A stretch of 32,446 bases of DNA. Source: Bacteroidota bacterium. GTDB taxonomy: Bacteria; Bacteroidota; Bacteroidia; Bacteroidales; VadinHA17. The notes under the pieces were generated by a model. It ran no database searches. It worked only from the letters and a program-made list of their open reading frames with translations, and was not told where the DNA came from. Numbering within the stretch: the first letter of the stretch is position 1; every line of letters starts with the position of its first letter. The stretch spans positions 1-32,446 of the forward strand of contig JADFUQ010000112.1 in NCBI GenBank assembly GCA_015222065.1, written 5' to 3'. Shown in pieces: positions 23,200-31,009 of the stretch. The translations under genes were made by a program, and so were the position numbers.

Positions 23200-23832
23200 A
23201 TGGGTATATCGGAACGTAAAGAACGGGAAAAAGAGCAACGCAGAAATGATATCGTTGATGCTGCAGAAAAAGTATTCTTTAAAAAAGGATTAAACAATTC
23301 AACAATGGATGAAGTCGCCGAAGAAGCCGAGCTTAGTAAAGGTACTTTGTATTTATATTTTAAAAGCAAGGAGGAAATTCATTTTGAAATTAAATCAAGA
23401 GCTTTAATTATTTTAAAAAAAATGTTTCATAAATCTATTTCTGAGAATAAAACCGGTTTTGAGAATTGTGCGGAAATTGGCAAAGCTTACGTGGACTTTG
23501 TAAAAAAACATAGCAACTATTACAAAGCAATAATACATTTCGAAAGTAGCGATTGTAGTATTTGTGAATTTCGAGACAAATGCGAGGATTTTTTCAAGGA
23601 AGATAATCCATTGGAATTTTTCGTACAAATAATTAGCAAGGGAATAGCAGATGGTACAATTAGAAGCGACATTTCTGCAAATGTTCTGGCACAAACGCTT
23701 TGGGCTCAAACTAATGGGATCCTTCAGTTCGTTTCAACTAAACAAAAAATAATTGAATTTGCCGGTGTGAAAGCAGAAGATATTATTAACAGCCAGTTTG
23801 AAATTATAAAAAAAGGAATAAAGAATAAATAA
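23200..23832 (+). CDS. TetR/AcrR-family regulator of the efflux operon
   Basis: This 210-residue repressor-type protein has an N-terminal TetR helix-turn-helix (about residues 15-61: RNDIVDAAEKVFFKKG, STMDEVAEEAELSKGTLYLYFKSKEEI). The C-terminal ligand-binding domain is all-helical and contains an unusual cysteine group, Cys119, Cys122 and Cys128 (CSICEFRDKC), plus Cys90. It is the first gene of the tolC-mfp-rnd operon and is preceded by a good promoter overlapping a palindrome. This predicts that it autoregulates and controls the pump. The cysteine cluster might sense metal, thiol-reactive compounds or redox state, which is inference. Confidence 0.93.
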   Translation: MGISERKEREKEQRRNDIVDAAEKVFFKKGLNNSTMDEVAEEAELSKGTLYLYFKSKEEIHFEIKSRALIILKKMFHKSISENKTGFENCAEIGKAYVDFVKKHSNYYKAIIHFESSDCSICEFRDKCEDFFKEDNPLEFFVQIISKGIADGTIRSDISANVLAQTLWAQTNGILQFVSTKQKIIEFAGVKAEDIINSQFEIIKKGIKNK

Positions 23833-23839
23833 TTGAAAC

Positions 23840-25207
23840 ATGAAAAAAAAGACATTAATATTTATATTTTTTATAACATTAATGAGTTATCTCACGGCTC
23901 AAAACAATGTTTTGGAGAAATATATTCAGGAAGGATTGCAAAGTAACCTTTCATTAAAACAAAAACAATCTTCTTATGAAAAGAGCATACAGATTTTGAA
24001 AGAAGCGAAAGGAATGTTTCTCCCGAATTTAAGTCTCAATGCAAGATACTCATTAGCAGATGGCGGGCGTATAATTGAATTCCCTGTGGGTGATATGATG
24101 AATTCGGTTTATAGCACGCTTAATCAACTAACTCAAACAAATCAGTTCCCTCAATTAGAGAATGAAAGAATTCCTTTTTTAAGGCCGACTGAACAGGAAA
24201 CCAAGTTGCGTCTGGTTCAGCCCTTATTTAATCCACAGATTTATTATAATTCAAAAATAAAATCGGAACTGACAAATGTCGAAAAGGCGGATGTTGAAAG
24301 CTATAAACGGGAATTAGTTGCAGAAATTAAAACAGCTTATTATAACTATTTAAAAACTGTACATGTTCTTAAACTTACGGATAAAACAACCGAACTGCTG
24401 AAAGAAAATATCAGGGTAAATGAACGGCTTTTTGCAAACGATAAAATTACAATTGATAATGTTTACCGTTCAAAAGCAGAGTTAAGCAAACTTGAACAAA
24501 ATATTGCCGAAGCTGTTAAATATAATAAATCATCAAAAGCATATTTTAATTTTCTGTTGAACAAGCCGTTTGAATCGGATATTGAAATATCTGACGAAAC
24601 AAAATTTTCATTCATTGAAACAGAACTTCAAAATTCACAGGAGAATGCAATAAATAACAGGGAAGAATTATACATGCTCAAAAGCTTTGAAAAGGCAAAC
24701 GATTACAATTTAAAGCTGAATAAACTCAACAAAGCTCCGAACTTAACTGCTGTTGTTGATTATGGTTTTCAGGGAGAAGAATACAATTTTACTTCTGATG
24801 ATGATTTTATTATGGCTTCGTTTGTTTTAAGCTGGGATTTATTCAAGGGATTTCAAAATAAGGCAAAAATCCAACAGGCAACTATCGACAAGCAAATAAT
24901 TGAAACACAGTATAACGAGGCGGAAAACCGGGTGAAATTACAGGTCCTCGATTTGTATTACGAAGTTGAAGCTGTTGAAAAAGCAATTTTTGCTGCTCAA
25001 CAGGGAAAATTGAGCGCTACGAAATCGTACGAAATAATTAATAAAAAATACAAGGAAGGACAGGCAAGCCTTATACAATTCATTGACGCCCGAACCACTA
25101 TGACAAATGCCGAATATAACGTAATTATTACAACTTATAATTATAAAATAAAATATGCGGAATTTGAAAAGGCTGCTTGTTTGTATGAATTAAGAATAGA
25201 ACGCTGA
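23840..25207 (+). CDS. TolC-family outer membrane efflux protein
   Basis: This 455-residue protein has a cleavable signal peptide (about residues 1-20, KKKTLIFIFFITLMSYLTAQ). Two OEP repeats follow, with long coiled-coil helices forming the periplasmic tunnel. Recognisable features include LRLVQPLFNPQIYYNSK in the first half, and SFVLSWDLFKGFQNKAKIQQA and KKYKEGQASLIQFIDARTTM in the second. TolC-type proteins trimerise to give the outer-membrane exit of tripartite pumps. It starts 7 nt after tetR and precedes the adaptor gene, so all three probably share one transcript. Confidence 0.95.
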   Translation: MKKKTLIFIFFITLMSYLTAQNNVLEKYIQEGLQSNLSLKQKQSSYEKSIQILKEAKGMFLPNLSLNARYSLADGGRIIEFPVGDMMNSVYSTLNQLTQTNQFPQLENERIPFLRPTEQETKLRLVQPLFNPQIYYNSKIKSELTNVEKADVESYKRELVAEIKTAYYNYLKTVHVLKLTDKTTELLKENIRVNERLFANDKITIDNVYRSKAELSKLEQNIAEAVKYNKSSKAYFNFLLNKPFESDIEISDETKFSFIETELQNSQENAINNREELYMLKSFEKANDYNLKLNKLNKAPNLTAVVDYGFQGEEYNFTSDDDFIMASFVLSWDLFKGFQNKAKIQQATIDKQIIETQYNEAENRVKLQVLDLYYEVEAVEKAIFAAQQGKLSATKSYEIINKKYKEGQASLIQFIDARTTMTNAEYNVIITTYNYKIKYAEFEKAACLYELRIER

Positions 25208-25209
25208 TG

Positions 25210-25236
25210 ACACGGATTACACGGATTTACACAGAT
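25210..25236 (+). repeat. ACACGGATT word repeat
   Basis: ACACGGATT, ACACGGATTT and ACACAGAT stand in tandem directly after the tolC-like stop codon, in the 50 bp before the adaptor gene. It is a short 9-10 bp word array, less regular than the heptamer arrays elsewhere. Confidence 0.6.
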
Positions 25237-25257
25237 AAAAATTAAAATTTGTAAAAA

Positions 25258-26298
25258 ATGAAAAATATAATTAAAACTCTTTCTGCAATAATATTTATCG
25301 CATTGATTTTTAATGCTTGTAAAGAGCAAGTTGAAGAAGAAAAAATCGCGGAAAAAATAAAAGTAAGAACAACAAAGGTTATTGAAAAAGAAATGTCGAT
25401 ACCTGTTCATTGCAGCGGTAAATTATCTTCAAAAACCGAATCGAAATTAAGTTTTAAAACCGGTGGAATTATCAGCAGCATATTTGTTGATGAAGGTCAA
25501 AAAGTGAAAAAAGGACAAGTTTTGGCAAAGCTTAATCTTTCTGAAATTCAGCCACAGGTAAATCAGGCAAGACTTGGTTTGGATAAAGCCGAACGGGATT
25601 TCAGGAGGGCTAATAATTTGTATAAGGACAGTGTTGCTACTCTTGAGCAACTGCAAAATGTTACAACTGCTCTAAATATTGCAAAATCAAATGTGGAAAT
25701 AGCCGAATTTAATCTGCAATACTCAACAATCAAAGCCCCGTCAAACGGTAAAATTTTAAAACGTATTGCCGAAGAAAACGAAATCGTCGGACCCGGCAAC
25801 CCTGTGTTTTTGTTTGGTTCTACTGATAATGACTGGATTGCCAGAGTGAATATTACTGATAAGGATATTTTTTCGCTCCAACTTAATGACAAGGCAGAAA
25901 TACAATTTGATGCTTATCCCGATAAAACTTTCACGGCAATTGTTACCGTAATTGGAAACTTAGCCGACCCATATACAGGAACCTACGAAGTTGAACTTAC
26001 GCTAAAACAAACAGATGCAAAATTTGCTTCAGGATTAATTGCAAGTGTGGATATTTATCCTTCAAAAAAAGAAATATTTAAAATCATTTCTGTTAATGCT
26101 CTTATAGAAGGCAATGAAACGGAAGGTTATATATATCAGGTTATTAATAAAAGCAAGGTTAAAAAGTTAAGAATTAAAATTCACAAGATCTCTGATAACG
26201 ATTTATTTATTAAATCAGGCGTAGAAACCGGAGCCGAGATAATCACCGAAGGAGTGAGTTATGTTAATGGAACGTCTGAAGTTAAAGTAATAAAATAG
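25258..26298 (+). CDS. RND efflux periplasmic adaptor (membrane fusion protein), lipoprotein
   Basis: This 346-residue adaptor joins the inner-membrane RND pump to the TolC channel. The N-terminus has a lipoprotein signal with lipobox FNAC, so Cys21 is probably lipidated. Domain order is typical of the HlyD/AcrA family: first half of the lipoyl domain (GGIISSIFVDEGQKVKKGQVLAKL), an alpha-helical hairpin (ALNIAKSNVEIAEFNLQYS), second lipoyl half (IKAPSNGKILKRIAEENEIV), beta-barrel and membrane-proximal domain. The TAG stop codon runs straight into a GCTKTTR heptamer array. The pump gene does not follow directly: a four-helix-bundle gene lies between. Confidence 0.95.
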   Translation: MKNIIKTLSAIIFIALIFNACKEQVEEEKIAEKIKVRTTKVIEKEMSIPVHCSGKLSSKTESKLSFKTGGIISSIFVDEGQKVKKGQVLAKLNLSEIQPQVNQARLGLDKAERDFRRANNLYKDSVATLEQLQNVTTALNIAKSNVEIAEFNLQYSTIKAPSNGKILKRIAEENEIVGPGNPVFLFGSTDNDWIARVNITDKDIFSLQLNDKAEIQFDAYPDKTFTAIVTVIGNLADPYTGTYEVELTLKQTDAKFASGLIASVDIYPSKKEIFKIISVNALIEGNETEGYIYQVINKSKVKKLRIKIHKISDNDLFIKSGVETGAEIITEGVSYVNGTSEVKVIK

Positions 26299-26330
26299 CT
26301 TTTAGCTGTTGGCTGTTAGCTTTTAGCTTT
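26298..26330 (+). repeat. GCTKTTR heptamer array, left flank of the four-helix gene
   Basis: GCTTTTA, GCTGTTG, GCTGTTA, GCTTTTA and a partial GCTTT are in exact 7-bp register. The first base is the last base of the adaptor gene's TAG stop codon. A matching array in inverted orientation lies at 26730-26764, on the other side of the four-helix gene. Confidence 0.85.
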
Positions 26331-26379
26331 ACTATCATAAATTAATGCTTTATCTATTAAAACCTTTAAAAAATAAATT

Positions 26380-26739
26380 ATGAAAAATTTTAGAAAATTA
26401 ATCATTTGGCAAAAAGGAATTGATTTGGTAATTGACATTTATAAGTTCTCAAATGATTTGCCATCAGATGAAAAATATGGTTTAATAAGTCAAATACGAC
26501 GAGCATCAGTATCAATTCCTTCAAATATTGCCGAAGGTTCTTCGAGGTATAGTGAAAAAGATTTTAAACGTTTTCTTGAAATTGCTATAGGTTCAGCTTT
26601 TGAGTTAGAAACTCAATTACTAATAATCCAAAAGTTATGTTTAATTGACAAAAGCAAGTGTGATATACTTATCCAGTCGTTACAAGAAGAACAAAAAATG
26701 ATCAATAGTTTGATTACTAAAATTAAAACCAACAGCTAA
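26380..26739 (+). CDS. Four-helix bundle protein (23S rRNA intervening-sequence protein family)
   Basis: This 119-residue cytoplasmic protein is of the S23/IVP family. Hallmarks are the opening FRKLIIWQKGIDLVIDIY, the segment GLISQIRRASVSIPSNIAEGSSR and DFKRFLEIAIGSAFELETQL. Members were first found as ORFs in intervening sequences of 23S rRNA genes, but they are widespread as free-standing genes. Their function is unknown, though nucleic-acid binding has been proposed and they form pentamers or other ring-like oligomers. Here it interrupts the adaptor-pump pair, and its last codons (ACC AAC AGC TAA) run into the right heptamer array. The oppositely oriented word arrays on both sides make it look like an inserted cassette. 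Confidence 0.93.
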   Translation: MKNFRKLIIWQKGIDLVIDIYKFSNDLPSDEKYGLISQIRRASVSIPSNIAEGSSRYSEKDFKRFLEIAIGSAFELETQLLIIQKLCLIDKSKCDILIQSLQEEQKMINSLITKIKTNS

Positions 26740-26764
26740 CAGCTAATAACTAACAGCTAATAAA
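26730..26764 (-). repeat. Inverted GCTGTTA heptamer array, right flank of the four-helix gene
   Basis: CAACAGC, TAACAGC, TAATAAC, TAACAGC and TAATAAA are five exact heptamers, the reverse complement of the left-flank family. The array contains the stop codon of the four-helix gene and ends exactly one base before the ATG of the RND pump, so it takes the place of any normal leader. Confidence 0.85.
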
Positions 26765-29700
26765 ATGAAACTACCTAAAATATCGATTAGCAATTATCAA
26801 TTCACAATCATTGTATTTATCCTGATTACAATAGCCGGATTGAATTCGTACCTGAATATGCCCCGTATGGAAAATCCTGAGATGAAAATACCGGGGGCTT
26901 CTGTGGTGGTAATTTATCCGGGCACTAACCCTGTTGATATGGAACAATTGGTTGTTACACCAATTGAAGATGTTCTTAATGAACTGGACGATATTAAAAT
27001 GATTGAAACGAATATTAACGATGGTCTCGCTATAATTAATATTGAATTTTATTATGGAACCGATGCTGATAAAAAATATGATGATGTCGTAGAAAAAGTA
27101 AATACAGTAAGAAATGACCTGCCCGGCGATATTTACGAAATTAATATTCAACAATGGACCGTATCGGATGTTTGTATGATGCAACTTGCCCTTGTTTCCG
27201 ACAGCGTTGAATACAGGATTTTGCAGGAAAAAGCAGAGAAACTTGAAAAAGAGTTAAAAAAAGAAAGCGGTGTTAAAAAAGTGGAAATTTTTGCTTATCC
27301 CGAGCAAGAGGTAAGAATTTCGCTTGATATTGAAAAAATGGCTCAGATGAATATTTCTCTCGATAATATTACCAATGCTATAAAAAGTAATAATGCAAAT
27401 ATTCCAGGTGGAGCTATAACCCTGGATGATAAAAGCTTTAATATAAAAACAAGTGGTTCGTACAATAATCTTGATGAGATACGAAATACGGTAGTCAATT
27501 CATATCAGGGCAGGTTGATTTATCTGAAAAATATTGCAAAAGTAAATTTTGATTATGAAGATACAAGATATCTTGCACGTCTGTCGGGCAAAAGAGCAAT
27601 ATATATTACCCTTAAGCAAAAAGAAGGACGAAACGTTTTTAAAACAACCGAAGGTGTTAAAGCAAAAATAAATAAATTCAAAGAAAGCCTGGATGATGAT
27701 ATTAGTTTGGAATATGTTTATGACCAGTCGGAAGAAGTAGCTACAAAAATCAATAACTTTCAGTCAAATCTTTTGCAAGGGATAATTCTGGTAGGTATAA
27801 TTATTTTGCTTGCGCTGGGTTTTAAATCTGCATTAATTGTAATAATTGCAATTCCTTTATCAATCATTACAGGGCTTGCTTTTGTTGACTGGGCAGGATT
27901 CGGGTTGGAACAAATGTCAATTGCCGGGCTGGTGATTGTTTTAGGCTTGCTGGTGGACAATTCCATTGTTATGACTGAAAATATCAACCGGTTTCTATCA
28001 ATGGGATACAAACCTAAAGAAGCAGCAATAAAAGGAGCCTCCGAAATTGGCTGGCCTATTGTAAGTGCTACAGTTACAACCTTACTGGCGTTCATACCGA
28101 TAATTCTAATACCTGAAAAAGTAGGGCAGTTTATACGTAGTCAGCCTGTAACCATTATGGCGACACTTTCGGTTTCTTTGTTTATAGCTCTTACTTTAAC
28201 TCCGCTTATTGCAAGCAGAATATTTAAGCAAAAATCAAATAATAATTTAATTGAAACAAAAAAGAAAAACAGGCACAGGTATCTGAGACGATTTATTGAA
28301 GGACCTTACAGAAAAATCTTATCCTTTTCATTGTCCCATAAAGTTCTGATACTAATTGGTGCTCTTGCTGTTTTATTTGGCTCTGTGTTTATGGTTAAGT
28401 TTGTCGGGTTTAGCTTATTCCCTAAAGCCGAAAAGCCTCAGTTTCTGATTAAAATAAATCTTCCCGAAGGGACTAATCTTGATAAAACTAACAGCATGGT
28501 CAGTGAAGTTGAAACTATTTTAGATACAATTGAATATGTGAAATATTATGCTTCAAATATTGGTCACGGAAATCCACGCATTTATTATAATGTAATGTCA
28601 AAAAACTATTTGAAAAATTATGGTGATATTTTTGTTTTTTTAAAAGAGTATGATATTGAAAAATTCGATAATTTGATTTCACAATTACGAAAAACTTTCA
28701 ATAATTTTCCAGGAGCTAAAATCAATATTAAAGAATTTGAGCAAGGAACCCCAATAGCTGCGCCTATTATGGTATATATCGAAGGTGATAATATTGACGA
28801 GCTTAAAGAAATTGCATCGAATGTTGAAAAATTTATCGAAAATGAAAAAGGGACTATAAATATTAATAACGAATTAGCAAAATCACGAACCGACCTTTTT
28901 ATTAATATTAATAAAGAAAAAGCTAATTTATTTGGTGTACCGATACACGAAATTGATAAAACTATTAGAACAGCAATTACAGGAATGAACATTTCGAAAT
29001 TTAGAGATAAAGACGGTGAAGAATTTAATATTGTAATGAGATTGCCTTTTGAAGATAAAATTAAAATGAGCGATTTTGATAAGATTTATGTAAAATCAAT
29101 GTCAGGTAAATTAATCCCGTTAAGGCAACTTGCATCTATTGAGTTAAAAAAAGCTCCAAGTTTGATAACACACTACAATCTTAGCAGAACTGCCTTAATA
29201 ACTGCCGACCTTGAAAAGGGGGTAAACCTTGATGAAATAATGGAACCGGTAATTCAAAAGTTAAATCAATATTCTTTCCCAAACGGTTATACATACAGAA
29301 TCGCAGGAGAGTTAGAAAGCCGGGGCGAAGCATTTGGCGGAATGAAAATTGCAATGATAATAGCTTTAATCTCAATATTTGCTGTTCTGGTTTTGCAGTT
29401 CAAATCTTTCACTCAGCCATTGATTATTTTTACTGCAATACCTTTAGCTTTAATCGGCTCAATATGGGCCTTGTTTATTACAGGCAATACCTTCTCGTTT
29501 GCAGCATTAATTGGTTTGTTAAGCTTAATCGGGATAGTAATAAATAATTCAATCATATTGGTTGATTATACAAACAAACTCCGGGACAGCGGCAAATCAA
29601 TAATTGAATCACTGAAAATTGCAGGTGAAATCCGTTTTACTCCAATCATTCTAACAACCCTGACAACAATCGGTGGATTATTACCATTAACATTACGCGG

Positions 29701-29833
29701 CGGCACAATGTGGGCACCAATGGGCTGGGCAATTATCGGGGGATTGCTCGTTTCAACTATGCTTACGCTGATTATTGTACCGGTTTTATATAAGGCTTTT
29801 TCAGTAAAACATTTTGAAAAAAAGGAATCATAA
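26765..29833 (+). CDS. RND efflux pump permease (AcrB/HAE1-type)
   Basis: This 1022-residue inner-membrane proton-driven transporter has twelve predicted membrane segments and two large periplasmic loops. Typical features are the N-terminal PGTNPVDMEQLVVTPIEDVL segment, the TM4 motif GLLVDNSIVMTENI and the TM10 motif GIVINNSIILVDYTNKLR. Compared with E. coli AcrB, Asp407 corresponds to Asp398, but Asp408 is replaced by Asn399 and Lys940 by Asn927. The proton relay is therefore of a different subtype, known from many Bacteroidota and other RND proteins. Substrates (drugs, detergents, lipids) cannot be predicted. It is served by the upstream adaptor and TolC-like genes. Its ATG directly abuts a heptamer array. 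Confidence 0.96.
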   Translation: MKLPKISISNYQFTIIVFILITIAGLNSYLNMPRMENPEMKIPGASVVVIYPGTNPVDMEQLVVTPIEDVLNELDDIKMIETNINDGLAIINIEFYYGTDADKKYDDVVEKVNTVRNDLPGDIYEINIQQWTVSDVCMMQLALVSDSVEYRILQEKAEKLEKELKKESGVKKVEIFAYPEQEVRISLDIEKMAQMNISLDNITNAIKSNNANIPGGAITLDDKSFNIKTSGSYNNLDEIRNTVVNSYQGRLIYLKNIAKVNFDYEDTRYLARLSGKRAIYITLKQKEGRNVFKTTEGVKAKINKFKESLDDDISLEYVYDQSEEVATKINNFQSNLLQGIILVGIIILLALGFKSALIVIIAIPLSIITGLAFVDWAGFGLEQMSIAGLVIVLGLLVDNSIVMTENINRFLSMGYKPKEAAIKGASEIGWPIVSATVTTLLAFIPIILIPEKVGQFIRSQPVTIMATLSVSLFIALTLTPLIASRIFKQKSNNNLIETKKKNRHRYLRRFIEGPYRKILSFSLSHKVLILIGALAVLFGSVFMVKFVGFSLFPKAEKPQFLIKINLPEGTNLDKTNSMVSEVETILDTIEYVKYYASNIGHGNPRIYYNVMSKNYLKNYGDIFVFLKEYDIEKFDNLISQLRKTFNNFPGAKINIKEFEQGTPIAAPIMVYIEGDNIDELKEIASNVEKFIENEKGTININNELAKSRTDLFININKEKANLFGVPIHEIDKTIRTAITGMNISKFRDKDGEEFNIVMRLPFEDKIKMSDFDKIYVKSMSGKLIPLRQLASIELKKAPSLITHYNLSRTALITADLEKGVNLDEIMEPVIQKLNQYSFPNGYTYRIAGELESRGEAFGGMKIAMIIALISIFAVLVLQFKSFTQPLIIFTAIPLALIGSIWALFITGNTFSFAALIGLLSLIGIVINNSIILVDYTNKLRDSGKSIIESLKIAGEIRFTPIILTTLTTIGGLLPLTLRGGTMWAPMGWAIIGGLLVSTMLTLIIVPVLYKAFSVKHFEKKES

Positions 29834-29866
29834 ACAGATAGAAAAAATAATTAAAAAGAAAAATGA

Positions 29867-30502
29867 ATGAGACGGGTTGAAAGATTAACAGCGATCATTA
29901 CTTTTTTACAATCAAGAAAAAATACACCGATTGAAAGGTTGCAGGAAAAATTCAGAGTAAGCAAAAGGACGATATACAGGGACATAACTTCTTTACATGA
30001 AATAGGTGTACCGGTTTCATTTCAGAAAGACAGAGGATATTTTATTCTTGACAGTCATTTTATGCCTCCTGTTTCTTTTTCCGAAAATGAAGCTATTGCT
30101 CTTATTCTTGCCGGAACTCTAATGAAAAGGTTCTCTGACAATAAAACAAACGAGCATTTTGAAAATGCCCTAGACAAAGTTAAATATGCACTCAGCTCAA
30201 CACAAAAAGACACTGTAGAGACAATTGTAGAAAATATAAAAACACCTTCACAGAAAGAACACAGCAAACAAGGAAATTATTTATTCATAGTTCAGAATGC
30301 AATCACTAACAAACAAATCTTAAATATCAAATACAAGGACAGGAAAGACAAGCTTTCGGATAGAGAGATTGAACCAATAGGCTTAACATTTTATGGGAAT
30401 GAATGGCACACAGTTGCATTTTGTTGGAAAAGGAACGAATACAGAGATTATAAAATCAAAATTTCAATGACATACAGTTGTCAGTACGTTGATTTATATT
30501 AG
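29867..30502 (+). CDS. YafY-type HTH/WYL transcriptional regulator, atypical C-terminus
   Basis: This 211-residue regulator has an N-terminal DeoR-like helix-turn-helix (residues 1-60: RRVERLTAIITFLQSRK, SKRTIYRDITSLHEIGVPV). A C-terminal WYL-like domain follows, with IKYKDRKDKLSDREIEPIGLTFYGNEWHTVAFCWKRNEYRDYKI. WYL domains sense small ligands or nucleic acids. After RDYKI the expected final strand and helix are replaced by a short unrelated-looking tail (SMTYSCQYVDLY). One extra A in the AAAA run near 30459 would switch to a frame reading NFNDIQLSVR, so a small frameshift or sequence error is possible. It follows the pump by 33 nt and may be the last regulator of the efflux operon or the first gene of a pair with the membrane protein. 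Confidence 0.85.
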   Translation: MRRVERLTAIITFLQSRKNTPIERLQEKFRVSKRTIYRDITSLHEIGVPVSFQKDRGYFILDSHFMPPVSFSENEAIALILAGTLMKRFSDNKTNEHFENALDKVKYALSSTQKDTVETIVENIKTPSQKEHSKQGNYLFIVQNAITNKQILNIKYKDRKDKLSDREIEPIGLTFYGNEWHTVAFCWKRNEYRDYKIKISMTYSCQYVDLY

Positions 30503-30525
30503 CAAAATAATTTAAATTTATTCAT

Positions 30526-30888
30526 ATGAAAACAAAAAGATTAATTATCGCTACTTTATTGGGAGTCATATTTGGATTCGTCTGTTTTGGTTTTGCCTCT
30601 GGCGGACCAAATGAAATCTCAACATTATTAGCTATAAACATTATTCTTGGCAGAACACTCATTGGTGTTGCTATTGGTATTAGTAGATTTCCAATGAAAC
30701 ATTGGTCTTTACACGGGTTAATTATGGGGTTGGTATTTAGCTTACCTCCAGCTTTTGGTGCAATAACAGGACCTGAAAACCCGGAATTTAATCATACAAT
30801 GATGTTTGTTTCAACAATCGTGATGGGAATGATTTATGGTTTCTTAATTGAATTAATTACTTCTGTTTTGTTTAAAGCAAAAAATTAA
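30526..30888 (+). CDS. Small integral membrane protein, unknown function
   Basis: This 120-residue protein has about four hydrophobic segments: residues 7-25 (IIATLLGVIFGFVCFGFAS), about 32-52 (LLAINIILGRTLIGVAIGIS), about 62-80 (LHGLIMGLVFSLPPAFGAI) and about 93-115 (FVSTIVMGMIYGFLIELITSVLF). Conserved-looking glycines and the FPMKHWSLHG loop are visible. No enzyme motif is seen. Similar small proteins occur next to YafY-type regulators in Bacteroidota, as here (23 nt gap), which suggests coregulation. Function is not known. Confidence 0.8.
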   Translation: MKTKRLIIATLLGVIFGFVCFGFASGGPNEISTLLAINIILGRTLIGVAIGISRFPMKHWSLHGLIMGLVFSLPPAFGAITGPENPEFNHTMMFVSTIVMGMIYGFLIELITSVLFKAKN

Positions 30889-31009
30889 AAACAGATGTTC
30901 CATATTTGTTTTTCAATGTACATAAAAAGTCGAGCATAAATTTTCCGATCTGGAAGTCCTGTAAATAAAGGTGAAAATACCAACAAAGGGCAGAAATTAT
31001 TTTCCAGTT

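Noticed and set aside
26771-27184. 137-codon open frame on the minus strand inside the RND gene
   Set aside because: It lies opposite the well-supported pump sequence and has no recognisable family feature. It is a shadow frame.
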